From: Tumebacillus algifaecis
Lineage (GTDB): Bacteria > Bacillota > Bacilli > Tumebacillales > Tumebacillaceae
DNA length: 64,000 nucleotides
Direction: 5' to 3'
Assembly (NCBI RefSeq): GCF_002243515.1
Contig: NZ_CP022657.1
Span: 898,001 to 962,000 of the forward strand
Positions 17,790 through 26,415 of this stretch are shown in pieces. The notes below the pieces were generated by a model that had not been told where the DNA came from, searched no databases, and saw nothing but the letters and a program-made list of their open reading frames with translations. Position 1 is the first letter of the stretch; each line of letters opens with the position of its first letter. The translations under genes and the position numbers were made by a program.

Positions 17790-18412
17790 TGACCGCACCG
17801 AAATGGTTGGAGTGGGCGCAGCAGCTGCAAGCGGTGGCCCAGGCGGGCCTCGAGTATTCGAAGGACATGTTTGACATCGAGCGCTTCCAGCAAATTCGCG
17901 AGCTGTCGGTGGAGATCATGGCCGAGTACACCAACACACCGCTGGAAAAGGTCAGCGAGTTGTTCGCCAACGAAACGGGATACCAGACACCCAAAGTGGA
18001 CGTGCGGGTCGTGGTGTTTAATGAGGACGGCAAATTGCTGATGGTCAGAGAACTGCTCGATGACTGCTGGTCAGTCCCCGGCGGGTGGATCGACATCGGC
18101 TTGACACCTGCTCAGGCAGGCTTAAAGGAACTGCGCGAGGAGACGGGGCTGGAAGGGCGCGTGGTCAAACTGATCGGTGTGTGGGACAAGCGCAAGAATC
18201 AGATCGTGCCGCATCCCTATCACATCTACTCAATCGTGCTGCTCTGCGAAATCACGGGCGGCAGTCTGACCGGAGGGCCGGAAACGACGGCAGCAGGCTG
18301 GTTCGGGCCGGATGAACTGCCCGAACTGTCGCATTCCCGCGTTTCGCCGGATCAGATTCGGCAGATGTTCGAGTTTCGGGACGACCCGCAGAAAGCTGCC
18401 GTTTTTGACTGA
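17789..18412 (+). CDS. Nudix hydrolase with N-terminal accessory domain
   Basis: A 207-residue hydrolase of nucleoside diphosphate derivatives. The N-terminal helical domain (about 1-60, WLEWAQQLQAVAQAGLEYSKD) is the NUDIX_N type. The Nudix box follows at about residues 98-120 and ends K-E-L-R-E-E-T-G-L, which keeps the catalytic metal-binding glutamates. The first conserved glutamate of the box (G-x5-E) is replaced by leucine (DIGLTP). It is coupled to the upstream acetyltransferase gene. Confidence 0.87.
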   Translation: MTAPKWLEWAQQLQAVAQAGLEYSKDMFDIERFQQIRELSVEIMAEYTNTPLEKVSELFANETGYQTPKVDVRVVVFNEDGKLLMVRELLDDCWSVPGGWIDIGLTPAQAGLKELREETGLEGRVVKLIGVWDKRKNQIVPHPYHIYSIVLLCEITGGSLTGGPETTAAGWFGPDELPELSHSRVSPDQIRQMFEFRDDPQKAAVFD

Positions 18413-18426
18413 GGCGAAGCAGTGAA

Positions 18427-18452
18427 AAACGACCCGATTTAGCGGGTCGTTT
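18427..18452. terminator. bidirectional terminator between convergent genes
   Basis: Stem AAACGACCCG/CGGGTCGTTT, overlapping the 3' end of the minus-strand acetyltransferase gene. Confidence 0.85.
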
Positions 18453-19020
18453 CTGCATTCTCCAGCCGATTCTGCTTATATTTGGTACGGAACTCGTCTT
18501 CGAGGATAGACATGACGATCACATCGACCCATTGGTGGTCGAAGTACCACGCGTCACGCATCACGCCTTCCCGCCGAAATCCGACCTTTTCATAAGTGTG
18601 GATGGCCCGCTCGTTGTAGGAGTAGGCGTGCAGTTCGATCCGATGCAGGTTGCGGATGCCGAATCCGTAGTCGAGGATCAGGGTCAGCGCCTCGCTGCCA
18701 TACCCTTTGGAGTAATTTTCGGGATGGAAGATCGCCAGACGGACGCCTCCGCTGCGATTGTTGCTGTCCATGCTGTTCAGCGAGATTTCACCGACCGCTT
18801 CATCCGTTTCTTGTGAGCAGATCAAGAGATCCACGCGGGTCTTATCTGCCGCGAAGTTTTGGAGCGCGCTTTCAATCTGGGAAAGCGTGTAGACGTTCTG
18901 AGCACCTGTATAATAGCGACTCGTCGGTTCATAGAATGAAGCATAGAAGATTGCAGTGTCCTGAGCGGTGTACGGACGCAGGTAGATTTTTTCAGATTGC
19001 AGGAATTTGACTGGTTTCAT
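18439..19020 (-). CDS. GNAT acetyltransferase, RimJ/RimL-like
   Basis: 193 residues from ATG 19020, preceded by AAAGGGGAC; the frame continues upstream to 19149 but without a site. EKIYLRPYTAQDTAIF, an FHPENYSKGYGSEAL acetyl-CoA loop (Q/R-x-x-G-x-G variant S-K-G-Y-G-S) and NERAIHTYEKVGFRREGVMRDAWY identify the family. Monocistronic, convergent with the Nudix gene. Substrate unknown. Confidence 0.87.
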   Translation of the reverse strand: MKPVKFLQSEKIYLRPYTAQDTAIFYASFYEPTSRYYTGAQNVYTLSQIESALQNFAADKTRVDLLICSQETDEAVGEISLNSMDSNNRSGGVRLAIFHPENYSKGYGSEALTLILDYGFGIRNLHRIELHAYSYNERAIHTYEKVGFRREGVMRDAWYFDHQWVDVIVMSILEDEFRTKYKQNRLENAETTR

Positions 19021-19099
19021 CTGGAAGTCCCCTTTTGCAGTTTCTTTCCAGTTACTGTAATGGTCGGGGTGATATCTGTCAAGAGAAGTCGAGGAGGCA

Positions 19100-19546
19100 A
19101 TGCACATGGAGATCGTACGAGCAGTCGGAGTGGATCTGGAATTTGTCAAAGATCATGGTGTTGAATCGTTGCAGGATGGCACGATGGGGACATTTGACGC
19201 AACGGGCCGCGAGGAACGAGCAAAAGAGATCATGAATGCGGTGTGGGAGCGGGGCGGATACGCGTTCGTCGCTAAGAAGGACGAACAGATTCTCGGCTGG
19301 ATCATCGCTGGGCTCAACGTGGACTATTTTTCTGGCGAAGAGGTCGGGTTCATCTATGATCTGTATGCCTTTGTAGAGCACCGTGGCAAAGGGGTCGGCA
19401 AAGCGTTGCTCCAACATGCGATCGCCGACCTGCGCGACAAAGGGTATGCTGAAATTCGTTTGAACGTCTTTGCGGGCAACCCCGCTCAAAAATTGTACGA
19501 GTCGCTCGGCTTTGCCGTGCGTAGCTCCCAGATGGTCTTGAAGTAG
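19100..19546 (+). CDS. GNAT acetyltransferase
   Basis: A 148-residue acetyltransferase with GAGGAGG upstream; the start is ATG 19100 or ATG 19106. DLYAFVEHRGKGVGKALLQHAI contains the R-G-K-G-V-G acetyl-CoA loop and NPAQKLYESLGF the C-terminal signature. It lies two bases before the EamA transporter gene, so the two are likely co-transcribed. Confidence 0.87.
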   Translation: MHMEIVRAVGVDLEFVKDHGVESLQDGTMGTFDATGREERAKEIMNAVWERGGYAFVAKKDEQILGWIIAGLNVDYFSGEEVGFIYDLYAFVEHRGKGVGKALLQHAIADLRDKGYAEIRLNVFAGNPAQKLYESLGFAVRSSQMVLK

Positions 19547-19548
19547 GG

Positions 19549-20490
19549 ATGTTGCAGAAAACATCGTCACCTTCTGTCGCTTGGCAACAAAGCGGGGTCT
19601 TGCTGGTCGCGCTCGGGGCTGCGCTCTGGGGGATGGATTCGCTGTTGCGCGTGCCGCTGATGGGCGCCTTTACTTCGACAGAGATCGTGTTGGTGGAACA
19701 CTTGCTGTTGCTCCTCTTTGCGGTGCCAGCAGTCTGGATCGGCAGGCGCCAGTTCCAAGGGTTGTCCCTGCGCCATTTTGGTGCCATCCTGTTCATTTCG
19801 TGGGGAGGATCGGGGCTTGCCACCGTCCTGTTCACGATGGGCTTTGAGTATGGACACCCCAGCGTGGTGTTGCTGTTGCAAAAATTACAGCCGCTCTGCG
19901 TCCTGCTGACAGCGCGCTGGATCTTGCAGGAACATCTGCCCAAAGGATTTGCCTTTCATCTGATGATCGCCCTTTTCGGTACATACCTGCTGACGTTTGG
20001 CTTTCAAGCTCCGTTTGTTGGCGTCTCCGGCGGTCAGTTGACCTCGTCGCTGTTATCGATCGGGGCGGCTTTGCTCTGGGGCGGTTCGACCGTGATGGGG
20101 CGCTACTTGCTGACTCGCGCCAACATGAGTTTTGAGACGTTGACCGGGGCCCGCTTCCTGTTCGCCGTCCCCTTTCTGTTCGGCATGGTCGCCTGGTCGA
20201 GCACCGGGTTCTCGACCATGTGGAGCAATACTTTACATCCGCAGTATCTGAGCACGCTGGCTCTACTCGCGCTACTGCCGGGCTTGTTCAGCCTGTTGCT
20301 CTACTACCGCGGGCTGTCCACGACCAAAGCGTCCTATGCGACGCTTGCCGAGCTGGCCTTTCCAGCGACCGGGGTACTGCTAAACTGGTTCTTCTTGAAA
20401 GAAGGGGTGACGATCCCACAGGTGATCGGATTTGCTCTGATCTGGTGGGTGGTGTTTCGCATCAGCACGAGTCGCGCTGGGGAGCGCTGA
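19549..20490 (+). CDS. EamA-family (DMT) transporter
   Basis: A drug/metabolite-type membrane permease of 313 residues with about ten hydrophobic segments arranged as two EamA repeats (WGMDSLLRVPL and LLWGGSTVMGRYLL open the halves). ATG 19549 lies two bases after the acetyltransferase stop. Likely exports or imports a small metabolite; the acetyltransferase partner hints at modification and export, which is inference only. Confidence 0.87.
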   Translation: MLQKTSSPSVAWQQSGVLLVALGAALWGMDSLLRVPLMGAFTSTEIVLVEHLLLLLFAVPAVWIGRRQFQGLSLRHFGAILFISWGGSGLATVLFTMGFEYGHPSVVLLLQKLQPLCVLLTARWILQEHLPKGFAFHLMIALFGTYLLTFGFQAPFVGVSGGQLTSSLLSIGAALLWGGSTVMGRYLLTRANMSFETLTGARFLFAVPFLFGMVAWSSTGFSTMWSNTLHPQYLSTLALLALLPGLFSLLLYYRGLSTTKASYATLAELAFPATGVLLNWFFLKEGVTIPQVIGFALIWWVVFRISTSRAGER

Positions 20491-20593
20491 TCGGGTAGAG
20501 CTTAGGCGGGCCAGAATGGAAGGTTGGGTGCTGGGAGTTCCTAACACAGAGTGACTCCCGCTGTCAACTATCCTTAGGTACAGTTTTTTCTAT

Positions 20594-20766
20594 ACGTTCG
20601 TCTACTACCGTTCGAACGTGTACTGCGTTACGATAAAGACAGGACAAAGTCCGCGCGAAATAGGCTGTCCCCAAGGCGCCTGCCAGTTGTGCGGCAGGTA
20701 CTGCGCTGCTGAGGGTGACGGCATAACCCGAGAAAAAAACCGCTTCCGTATCGGAGGCGGTTTTTT
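20594..20766 (+). ncRNA. candidate structured RNA ending in an intrinsic terminator
   Basis: Successive hairpins lie in a non-coding gap: ACGTTCG/CGAACGT (20594-20600, 20613-20619); GGAC-AAA-GTCC (20642-20652) nested near GACAG/CTGTC (20638-20642, 20665-20669); CCTGCC/GGCAGG (20679-20684, 20693-20698); GGGT/ACCC (20713-20716, 20726-20729); then the terminator. No co-directional gene follows, so this is either an independent small RNA or the long 3' end of the EamA message. It matches no riboswitch class I could confirm. Confidence 0.4.
20733..20766. terminator. bidirectional terminator
   Basis: A nine-pair stem starting CCGC (20740-20743) and closing GCGG (20757-20760), flanked by A and T runs. 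It serves the response-regulator gene on the minus strand and the transcript on the plus strand. Confidence 0.9.
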
Positions 20767-20782
20767 CATATCCATTTCTGGC

Positions 20783-21418
20783 CTAGATGATCACCAATTT
20801 TTCTTTGACGGCATGAATGATCGCCTGCGAGCGGGTTTTCACACCGAGCTTGCGGTAGATGTTGGAGATGTGCAGTTTGACGGTGGGCTCGGAGATGAAC
20901 AATTCCTCGGCGATCTCTTTATTGGACAGCCCGTTGACCAAAGTGGTCAGGACTTGGTGCTCGCGTGGGGATAGTTTCTCTAATTCCGGATTCTCTTTCT
21001 CGCGGTAGGAGGCGAGCAGTTTGTGGGTCAGATCGGGGTGTAGCACCGACCCGCCCTGTATCACAGTGCGGATCGCTTCGATCACCTCGGTAATCGGTGA
21101 ATCTTTGAGCAGATAGCCGCAAGCGCCGGCCTGGATCGTGCGGAAGAGATATTCATCCTGATTGAACATCGTGAGGATCAGGATGCGCAGTTGTGGATGC
21201 TCGGCGGTTAAGAGTTCCACCGCTTCCACGCCGCCAAGCTCCGGCATGTTGATGTCCATGATCACCACGTCTGGGTGTAACGAATTGACCAACTCGATCG
21301 CCTGTTTCCCGTCGGCCGCTTCTCCCACTACTTCCATGTCATCTTCCGAATTGAGCAGATTGCGCAAGCCGTCACGCAGTATGGTATGGTCATCACAAAG
21401 CACGATGCGTACCGTCAT
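20783..21418 (-). CDS. NarL/FixJ-family response regulator
   Basis: A 211-residue DNA-binding regulator. The receiver domain has the acidic pair at residues 9-10, phospho-acceptor Asp55 (VIMDINMPE) and Lys in YLLKDSP. The LuxR-type helix-turn-helix spans about 145-205 ([39 protein letters not shown]). The gene overlaps the 3' end of the sensor kinase gene by 26 bp and is the cognate partner. The targets are not visible. Confidence 0.93.
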   Translation of the reverse strand: MTVRIVLCDDHTILRDGLRNLLNSEDDMEVVGEAADGKQAIELVNSLHPDVVIMDINMPELGGVEAVELLTAEHPQLRILILTMFNQDEYLFRTIQAGACGYLLKDSPITEVIEAIRTVIQGGSVLHPDLTHKLLASYREKENPELEKLSPREHQVLTTLVNGLSNKEIAEELFISEPTVKLHISNIYRKLGVKTRSQAIIHAVKEKLVII

Positions 21419-23219
21419 CGATTCGCTCCTCCTTCAGCGGAATTTCAAGCATGATTTCCGTCCCCTGTCCCGGCGCGGTGTTGTATTCCAAAGTGCCGCC
21501 CGTCTGATCGGCGAGCAAATGCAGGTTCTCAATCCCAAAAGAGTGGCGATTGACCGCTTCTAGCATCGCTTGTCCGAAATGAAAGCCAATCCCATCATCC
21601 CGCACGATCAGTTGTAAATTTGCCTGTGTGACGCTAAGTCGTACCGAGATTTGCGTGGCCCGCGCGTGTTTGATCACATTTTGCACACTCTCTCCAAACA
21701 CCTGATAAACGGCGTTCATCACCTCGGGCGCCACTTGCAACGTGAGGTCGGTCGCATCGAACTGGAAGCGTAGCCCATGCGTTTTTTCCACCTCTTCCAG
21801 ATAGGAGCGCATCGCCAGCCCCAGCCCGGCGTGCAAATAGGGGGCAGGGCGTAGGGAGTAGATCGAGTGGCGCAGGGTGGTCGCCGTCTGGCGCAGCATT
21901 TCTTGAAGTTTGATCACTTCGTCGCTCATCTCTTCATTCCCACTTTTGCGCTTTAGCATCTCCAATTGAAAGATGGCGGAGGCCAGATCCTGTGCGATCC
22001 CATCGTGGATTTCACGGGCTAGACGGTTGCGTTCTTCGACCAGCAGGCGTTTTTCCCGCTCCACCATGTACAGCGCGTTTTTCATCGCCACCGCTGCGTG
22101 TGAGGCGAAGACCTCCATCACTTGTAGCTCAGCAAAGACAAACGAATAGGAGTCTCCCTTGCCAAGCGAGATCACGCCGACCACTTTGTCGGCGATGATG
22201 ATCGGCATGACGAGCAAGGTGCGGGTGCCTTCCAGCGTTTCACCGGGCCAAAAACGCACGTCGCGTTCAACGTCGTGGACCAGCTCCGCTTTGCCGCTCA
22301 GCGCAACAGCCCAGGCGATCGAGACACCAGGAGGGATCTTTTGATGGTTCAGTTCATTGCCACAGGTACAGACTTTGCGCCGCAGTTCGCCTTCTTCAAG
22401 CAGATAGAGAACGCCGCAGTGACCGCCGACCATCTCGGTGGCTCGTTCGATCACTTGTTCGAGCACGGTCGGCAGGCTCTGCTGTTGCGAGATGCTTCTC
22501 GACACTTCGAACAGCGTGACCAGACTTTGCTTGGCACGGGTCAAATTGTTAAAGAGATGGAGCAGAACGGAGACCGCTCCGAGCGGCAGAAAGTAGAACA
22601 CCAAGCCAAGCAAGCCGAGGTCACCAACGTTTGTGGTCAGCAACAAGTAGATCATCAGCCAGGTATAGACGATACTGACAATGAGGTCGATCGCCGTCAG
22701 CTTGAAGACCAGATTGCGATAGTGTTTGTGGGTGAACGATTGGCTGTACCAAAAGAAGATCAACACCGATAAAAAGGAGAAGATCAGCAGAGTCGTCAGC
22801 ATCTGAGTCATTTCAAACCAGAAATCGCCCGCTGTGCCGGGCAAATAGGGCAAGAAGTGCGCGACCGTCCATCCTGAGCCGACGACAGCGCTGATGCGGA
22901 CGAACAAATTGAACAGCATCGCCTTCCAAGATCTTCGATTGACCGATTGCACAACGATCATCACAGAGGCGGAGATCAGAGCGGTTGCTTCATACCCGGT
23001 ATTGAGGATCATCGCGTATAAGAGTGAAAACGAGAAGGTGATCAGCAGGCGGCCGACTTTGATTGGAAAAGCTTCGATCACCAGCAAGAAAAACGTTAAG
23101 ACGATTAAATAGTCGATGTTCATAAGCGTAGCGTTACGCATTGCATAGATGGCTCCGATCGAGCCGAGAAAACAGATCCAAAAAAATTGTTTATTGAGAA
23201 ACTTCTGTATGAGCTCCAT
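21393..23219 (-). CDS. sensor histidine kinase, NarX-like with GAF domain
   Basis: A 608-residue membrane kinase. Several membrane segments fill residues 10-225, then a GAF domain (about 245-385, with a C-T-C-G motif near 289). The dimerisation domain has the phosphorylated His405 ([10 protein letters not shown]), and the HATPase_c domain has [12 protein letters not shown] and DDGIGF boxes. The group is the HisKA_3 type that pairs with NarL regulators. The signal is unknown. A short coding frame with an internal terminator lies between its promoter and its start. Confidence 0.92.
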   Translation of the reverse strand: MELIQKFLNKQFFWICFLGSIGAIYAMRNATLMNIDYLIVLTFFLLVIEAFPIKVGRLLITFSFSLLYAMILNTGYEATALISASVMIVVQSVNRRSWKAMLFNLFVRISAVVGSGWTVAHFLPYLPGTAGDFWFEMTQMLTTLLIFSFLSVLIFFWYSQSFTHKHYRNLVFKLTAIDLIVSIVYTWLMIYLLLTTNVGDLGLLGLVFYFLPLGAVSVLLHLFNNLTRAKQSLVTLFEVSRSISQQQSLPTVLEQVIERATEMVGGHCGVLYLLEEGELRRKVCTCGNELNHQKIPPGVSIAWAVALSGKAELVHDVERDVRFWPGETLEGTRTLLVMPIIIADKVVGVISLGKGDSYSFVFAELQVMEVFASHAAVAMKNALYMVEREKRLLVEERNRLAREIHDGIAQDLASAIFQLEMLKRKSGNEEMSDEVIKLQEMLRQTATTLRHSIYSLRPAPYLHAGLGLAMRSYLEEVEKTHGLRFQFDATDLTLQVAPEVMNAVYQVFGESVQNVIKHARATQISVRLSVTQANLQLIVRDDGIGFHFGQAMLEAVNRHSFGIENLHLLADQTGGTLEYNTAPGQGTEIMLEIPLKEERIDDGTHRAL

Positions 23220-23297
23220 CCGTCCTCCATTTTGAGCAGCTGCTAGAGATGAAGACTAAAGCCTAAACTACTTCAAGGTACAAGAAAAAATCCCTCT

Positions 23298-23381
23298 TTA
23301 CAAGGTTCGCACAAAAAAGCCTTCCTGTGCTGGTCGGAAGGCTGTTCGATCACTATTTAATGAAAGGGGGCGTCTCCCCAT
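23298..23381 (-). CDS. putative leader peptide (27 aa) before the two-component operon
   Basis: ATG 23381 follows GAGGTGA at a normal distance and ends at TAA 23298, about 79 bp before the kinase start. The peptide is arginine- and phenylalanine-rich. An intrinsic terminator (23313-23342) lies inside the reading frame, so ribosome movement would affect its folding. This is the layout of a translation-controlled attenuator, but that is inference from arrangement alone. Confidence 0.4.
   Translation of the reverse strand: MGRRPLSLNSDRTAFRPAQEGFFVRTL
23313..23342 (-). terminator. terminator upstream of the sensor kinase gene
   Basis: On the minus strand GCCTTCC/GGAAGGC (23336-23342, 23319-23325) is followed by six T. 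It lies between the promoter at 23420-23448 and the kinase start, so it would cut the leader transcript. Confidence 0.7.
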
Positions 23382-23419
23382 GCGTTCACCTCAATTTTGT
23401 AAAAAGCCGATCTTGTATT

Positions 23420-23448
23420 ATCATAGTGGGCATGGGACAAGTTGACAA
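23420..23448 (-). promoter_or_regulatory. sigma-A promoter of the two-component operon
   Basis: On the minus strand TTGTCA (23443-23448), a 17-bp spacer and TATGAT (23420-23425). Confidence 0.6.
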
Positions 23449-23464
23449 CTGGGTGAATTGTAAC

Positions 23465-23493
23465 TTTACTAAAGGAAGTAACTTTGTTATGAT
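23465..23493 (+). promoter_or_regulatory. nitroreductase promoter with overlapping operator
   Basis: TTTACT at 23465-23470, a 17-bp spacer and TATGAT at 23488-23493. The dyad TTACT-N6-AGTAA (23466-23481) starts in the -35 and runs into the spacer, resembling operators of HxlR-type redox sensors such as YodB (TACT-N7-AGTA). Confidence 0.55.
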
Positions 23494-23529
23494 AACTCCA
23501 GTACATATTTTGAACAAGGGGTGTTTTTG

Positions 23530-24159
23530 ATGACGCAACATCAACTGACTGCTGAAGAGGCAATGCTTACTCGTCGTTCGGTTCGCAAATACGAGCCGAC
23601 GATGCCGCAAGAGGACCTGAACAAAATCTTGGAACTGGCGGCGTCCGCGCCGTCGGCGTGGAACTTGCAACATTGGCGTTTTCTCGTTGTGACCAACCCA
23701 GAGAACAAGCAAGCGATTCTGCCGATCGCTTACAACCAACAGCAAGTGGTGGATGCAGCGGCTGTGATCGTGATCTTGGCTGACAAAGAGGCGGACAAAG
23801 CGGCCGACATGATCGTCAACCAATCGGTGGAAGCTGGCACGATGACTCGTGAGATCGCCGACATGCTGCTTGGCCAAATCAAACCGACTTACGAAAACAG
23901 CCCGCCGCAGTTCGGGCATGATTCAGCGCTGATCAACTCTTCGTTCGCTGCGATGCAACTGATGCTGGCTGCAAAAGCGCTCGGCTACGACACCTGCCCG
24001 ATGGCCGGTTTTATCCGTGACCAACTGGTCGCTGAGTTGAACATCCCGTCCCGCTTCTTCCCGACGATGCTCATCACGCTTGGCAAAGGCACCGAAGAGG
24101 GCCATGCGTCCGTTCGTCTGCCGCTCTCCGAACTGGTGATCAAAGAGCGCTTTGAATAG
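23530..24159 (+). CDS. nitroreductase-family flavoprotein
   Basis: An FMN-dependent NAD(P)H oxidoreductase of 209 residues reducing quinones or nitro compounds. ATG 23530 follows AAGGGGTG. The N-terminal RRSVRKYEPTMP is the phosphate/FMN-binding start, SAPSAWNLQHWRF the second FMN block and KALGYDTCPMAGF the C-terminal signature. Most like the B. subtilis YodC group. The operator overlapping its promoter suggests control by a thiol-stress regulator. Confidence 0.88.
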   Translation: MTQHQLTAEEAMLTRRSVRKYEPTMPQEDLNKILELAASAPSAWNLQHWRFLVVTNPENKQAILPIAYNQQQVVDAAAVIVILADKEADKAADMIVNQSVEAGTMTREIADMLLGQIKPTYENSPPQFGHDSALINSSFAAMQLMLAAKALGYDTCPMAGFIRDQLVAELNIPSRFFPTMLITLGKGTEEGHASVRLPLSELVIKERFE

Positions 24160-24169
24160 AAACACAGTC

Positions 24170-24206
24170 AAAAACGACCTGCTCCTCGGCTGAGCGGGTC
24201 GTTTTT
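24170..24206 (+). terminator. terminator after the nitroreductase gene
   Basis: AAAACGACC-TGCTC pairs with GAGCGGGTCGTTTT, followed by a T run. Confidence 0.88.
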
Positions 24207-24246
24207 TGTTCGACAGCCTGTTCTCCTTTTTCGCTGACGAGCGCGT

Positions 24247-24252
24247 TATAAT
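24247..24252 (+). promoter_or_regulatory. TATAAT -10 element of the acetyltransferase gene
   Basis: A perfect TATAAT 34 bp before the ATG. The -35 is not clear. Confidence 0.4.
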
Positions 24253-24285
24253 GTGGGGATACATCGTGAAAAGGAGTCTACCCAC

Positions 24286-24831
24286 ATGGAAATGACACGC
24301 GCCATGACGCTGAAAGACGGCCGCACGCTCACCATCCGCCAAGCGGTTGCTGAAGATGCGGCTGCGATCCTCCGCTACATCAAACGAGTTGCAGGCGAAA
24401 GCGAGAACATCCCTTTTACGGCCGACGAGTTTACCACCACCGTCGAGCAGGAAGTTGAAATCATCGAAGATCATGCGCTCACTGACAACAAGATTTTTCT
24501 GATCGGGCTGATCGATGGGGAGATCGCCTCGGTGCTCAATTTTGTAGGCGGCCAAAGACAGCGCGTACGCCATGCTGGCGAGTTCGGCCTGACCGTCCGC
24601 GAAAGCTTCTGGGGGCTTGGCGTGGGCACGCAGATGATGACCCTGCTGATCGACTGGGCGAAATCGACCGGAATCATCCGCAGGATCAATCTGATAGTGC
24701 GTGCCGACAACCGGAACGCCATCCAGCTGTACCAAAAGTTCGGCTTCGCGGAGGAAGGCGTGAAACGCCGGAATTTCTTGATCGACGGGGTCTTTTATGA
24801 CTCTCTTTACATGGGAATCGACCTCGACTAG
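24286..24831 (+). CDS. GNAT acetyltransferase
   Basis: 181 residues from ATG 24286 with AAAGGAG about ten bases before it. GLTVRESFWGLGVGTQMMTLLIDWAKSTG holds the acetyl-CoA loop, and NRNAIQLYQKFGFAEEGVKRRNFLIDGVFYDSLYM is the typical end of the RimL-like/YkkB group. Substrate unknown. Monocistronic. Confidence 0.88.
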   Translation: MEMTRAMTLKDGRTLTIRQAVAEDAAAILRYIKRVAGESENIPFTADEFTTTVEQEVEIIEDHALTDNKIFLIGLIDGEIASVLNFVGGQRQRVRHAGEFGLTVRESFWGLGVGTQMMTLLIDWAKSTGIIRRINLIVRADNRNAIQLYQKFGFAEEGVKRRNFLIDGVFYDSLYMGIDLD

Positions 24832-24906
24832 GCATACATCGGTTCGACTGCTCATAGTTTGGGAGTGGGACATTCTACTACTTACCCGACTGAGGAGGCG
24901 TATCAC

Positions 24907-26412
24907 ATGGAAACCACCGCATTTCAACTCAATCCGCGAACGGCGGATTTTGTAAAATCGAAGACGATCAAGAAATTGTTTATCGGAGGGCAATTTGTCG
25001 AAGCTGTCAGCGGCAAGACCTTCCCGACGTACAACCCGGCGACCGGAGAAATTCTAGCCTATGTGGCGGAAGCGGAGCAAGAGGACATCAACCGTGCGGT
25101 CGTGGCGGCCCGCGATGCATTTGAAGACGGCCCGTGGTCGCGGATGCTCCCACAGGATCGCGCTCGCCTGATCTATACGCTGGCCGATTTGATCGAACGT
25201 GACGCCGACGTTTTTGCGGAGATCGAAACGCTCGACAACGGCAAGCCGATCCGCGAAGCAAAACATGTGGACGTTCCGCTGACGGTGGAACATTTCCGCT
25301 ATTATGCGGGCTGGGCGACGAAAATCACAGGCGACGTCATCCCCGTCAATGTACCGAATCTGCACAACTATGTTCGCCGCGAGCCGATTGGGGTCGTCGG
25401 GCAGATCATTCCGTGGAACTTCCCGCTGTTGATGGCCGCTTGGAAACTAGGTGCCGCGCTGGCTACGGGATGTACGGTCGTGTTGAAGCCGGCCGAGCAA
25501 ACGCCGCTCTCTGCGCTGTATTTGGCAAAATTGATTCAGGAGGCCGGATTCCCGCCGGGAGTGGTCAACATCGTGCCTGGCTTTGGCGAAACGGCAGGCA
25601 AAGCGCTGGCCACCCATACGGACGTTGACAAAGTGGCATTTACCGGATCGACCGAAGTCGGCAAGTTGATCATGAATTATGCGGCCGACAGCTTGAAGCG
25701 CGTCTCGTTGGAACTCGGCGGCAAAAGCCCGAACATCGTGTTCCCGGATGCCGATTTCTCCCGTGCTGTGCCGGGCGCGATGCAGGCGATTTTCTTCAAT
25801 CAAGGTCAAGTCTGCTCGGCAGGTTCGCGCCTCTATATCCACAAGAGCGTCTATGACAATGCGCTGGCCGACATGGTCTCCTATGCGGACAAAAAAGTGC
25901 GCCAAGGCAACGGCCTCGATCCGAAGACAACGATGGGGCCGCTCGTGACGGGAGAGCAGTTGAATCGCGTCACGGGATACATCGAAAAGGGCCTCGAGCA
26001 AGGCGCGAAGGTGGCGACTGGCGGCGCGCGTGCAGATGGCGACTTGGCGAACGGCTATTTTGTCCGTCCGACCGTGTTTTACGATGTGCAAGATGAGATG
26101 ACGATCGCGCAGGAAGAGATCTTCGGCCCGGTTGTGGCGGCGATGCCGTTCGATGACATCGACGATGTGATCAAGCGCGCCAACCTGACCACCTATGGCC
26201 TCGCAGCGGGTGTCTGGACACAAAACATGAGCACCGCATTCAACGTCGCGCACAAGTTGAAAGCAGGTTCGGTCTGGATCAACTGTTACAACATGTTTGA
26301 TGCTGCTTCTCCGTTTGGCGGTTTTAAGCAGTCGGGCATCGGGCGCGAGATGGGCGAATACGCACTGGAAAATTACACGCAGATCAAGAGCGTCTGGCTC
26401 AACTACAACTAA
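24907..26412 (+). CDS. NAD(P)-dependent aldehyde dehydrogenase
   Basis: Oxidises an aldehyde to its acid. ATG 24907, preceded by GAGGAGG, gives 501 residues, the usual length. Key elements are IIPWNFPLLM, GSTEVGKLI, the general-base Glu269 in LELGGKSPN and the nucleophile Cys303 in GQVCSAGSR. PFGGFKQSGIGREMG closes the protein. Most like the DhaS/AldA group with broad aldehyde substrates. It is immediately followed by a pseudophosphatase-like gene. Confidence 0.93.
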   Translation: METTAFQLNPRTADFVKSKTIKKLFIGGQFVEAVSGKTFPTYNPATGEILAYVAEAEQEDINRAVVAARDAFEDGPWSRMLPQDRARLIYTLADLIERDADVFAEIETLDNGKPIREAKHVDVPLTVEHFRYYAGWATKITGDVIPVNVPNLHNYVRREPIGVVGQIIPWNFPLLMAAWKLGAALATGCTVVLKPAEQTPLSALYLAKLIQEAGFPPGVVNIVPGFGETAGKALATHTDVDKVAFTGSTEVGKLIMNYAADSLKRVSLELGGKSPNIVFPDADFSRAVPGAMQAIFFNQGQVCSAGSRLYIHKSVYDNALADMVSYADKKVRQGNGLDPKTTMGPLVTGEQLNRVTGYIEKGLEQGAKVATGGARADGDLANGYFVRPTVFYDVQDEMTIAQEEIFGPVVAAMPFDDIDDVIKRANLTTYGLAAGVWTQNMSTAFNVAHKLKAGSVWINCYNMFDAASPFGGFKQSGIGREMGEYALENYTQIKSVWLNYN

Positions 26413-26415
26413 GCG

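Noticed and set aside
20620-20730. Resemblance to a cyclic di-GMP-I (GEMM) riboswitch (ACAGGACAAAG...GCGAAA...)
   Set aside because: The required GGGCAAACC and GGGACGCAAAGCC blocks are not there, and no gene follows on the strand.
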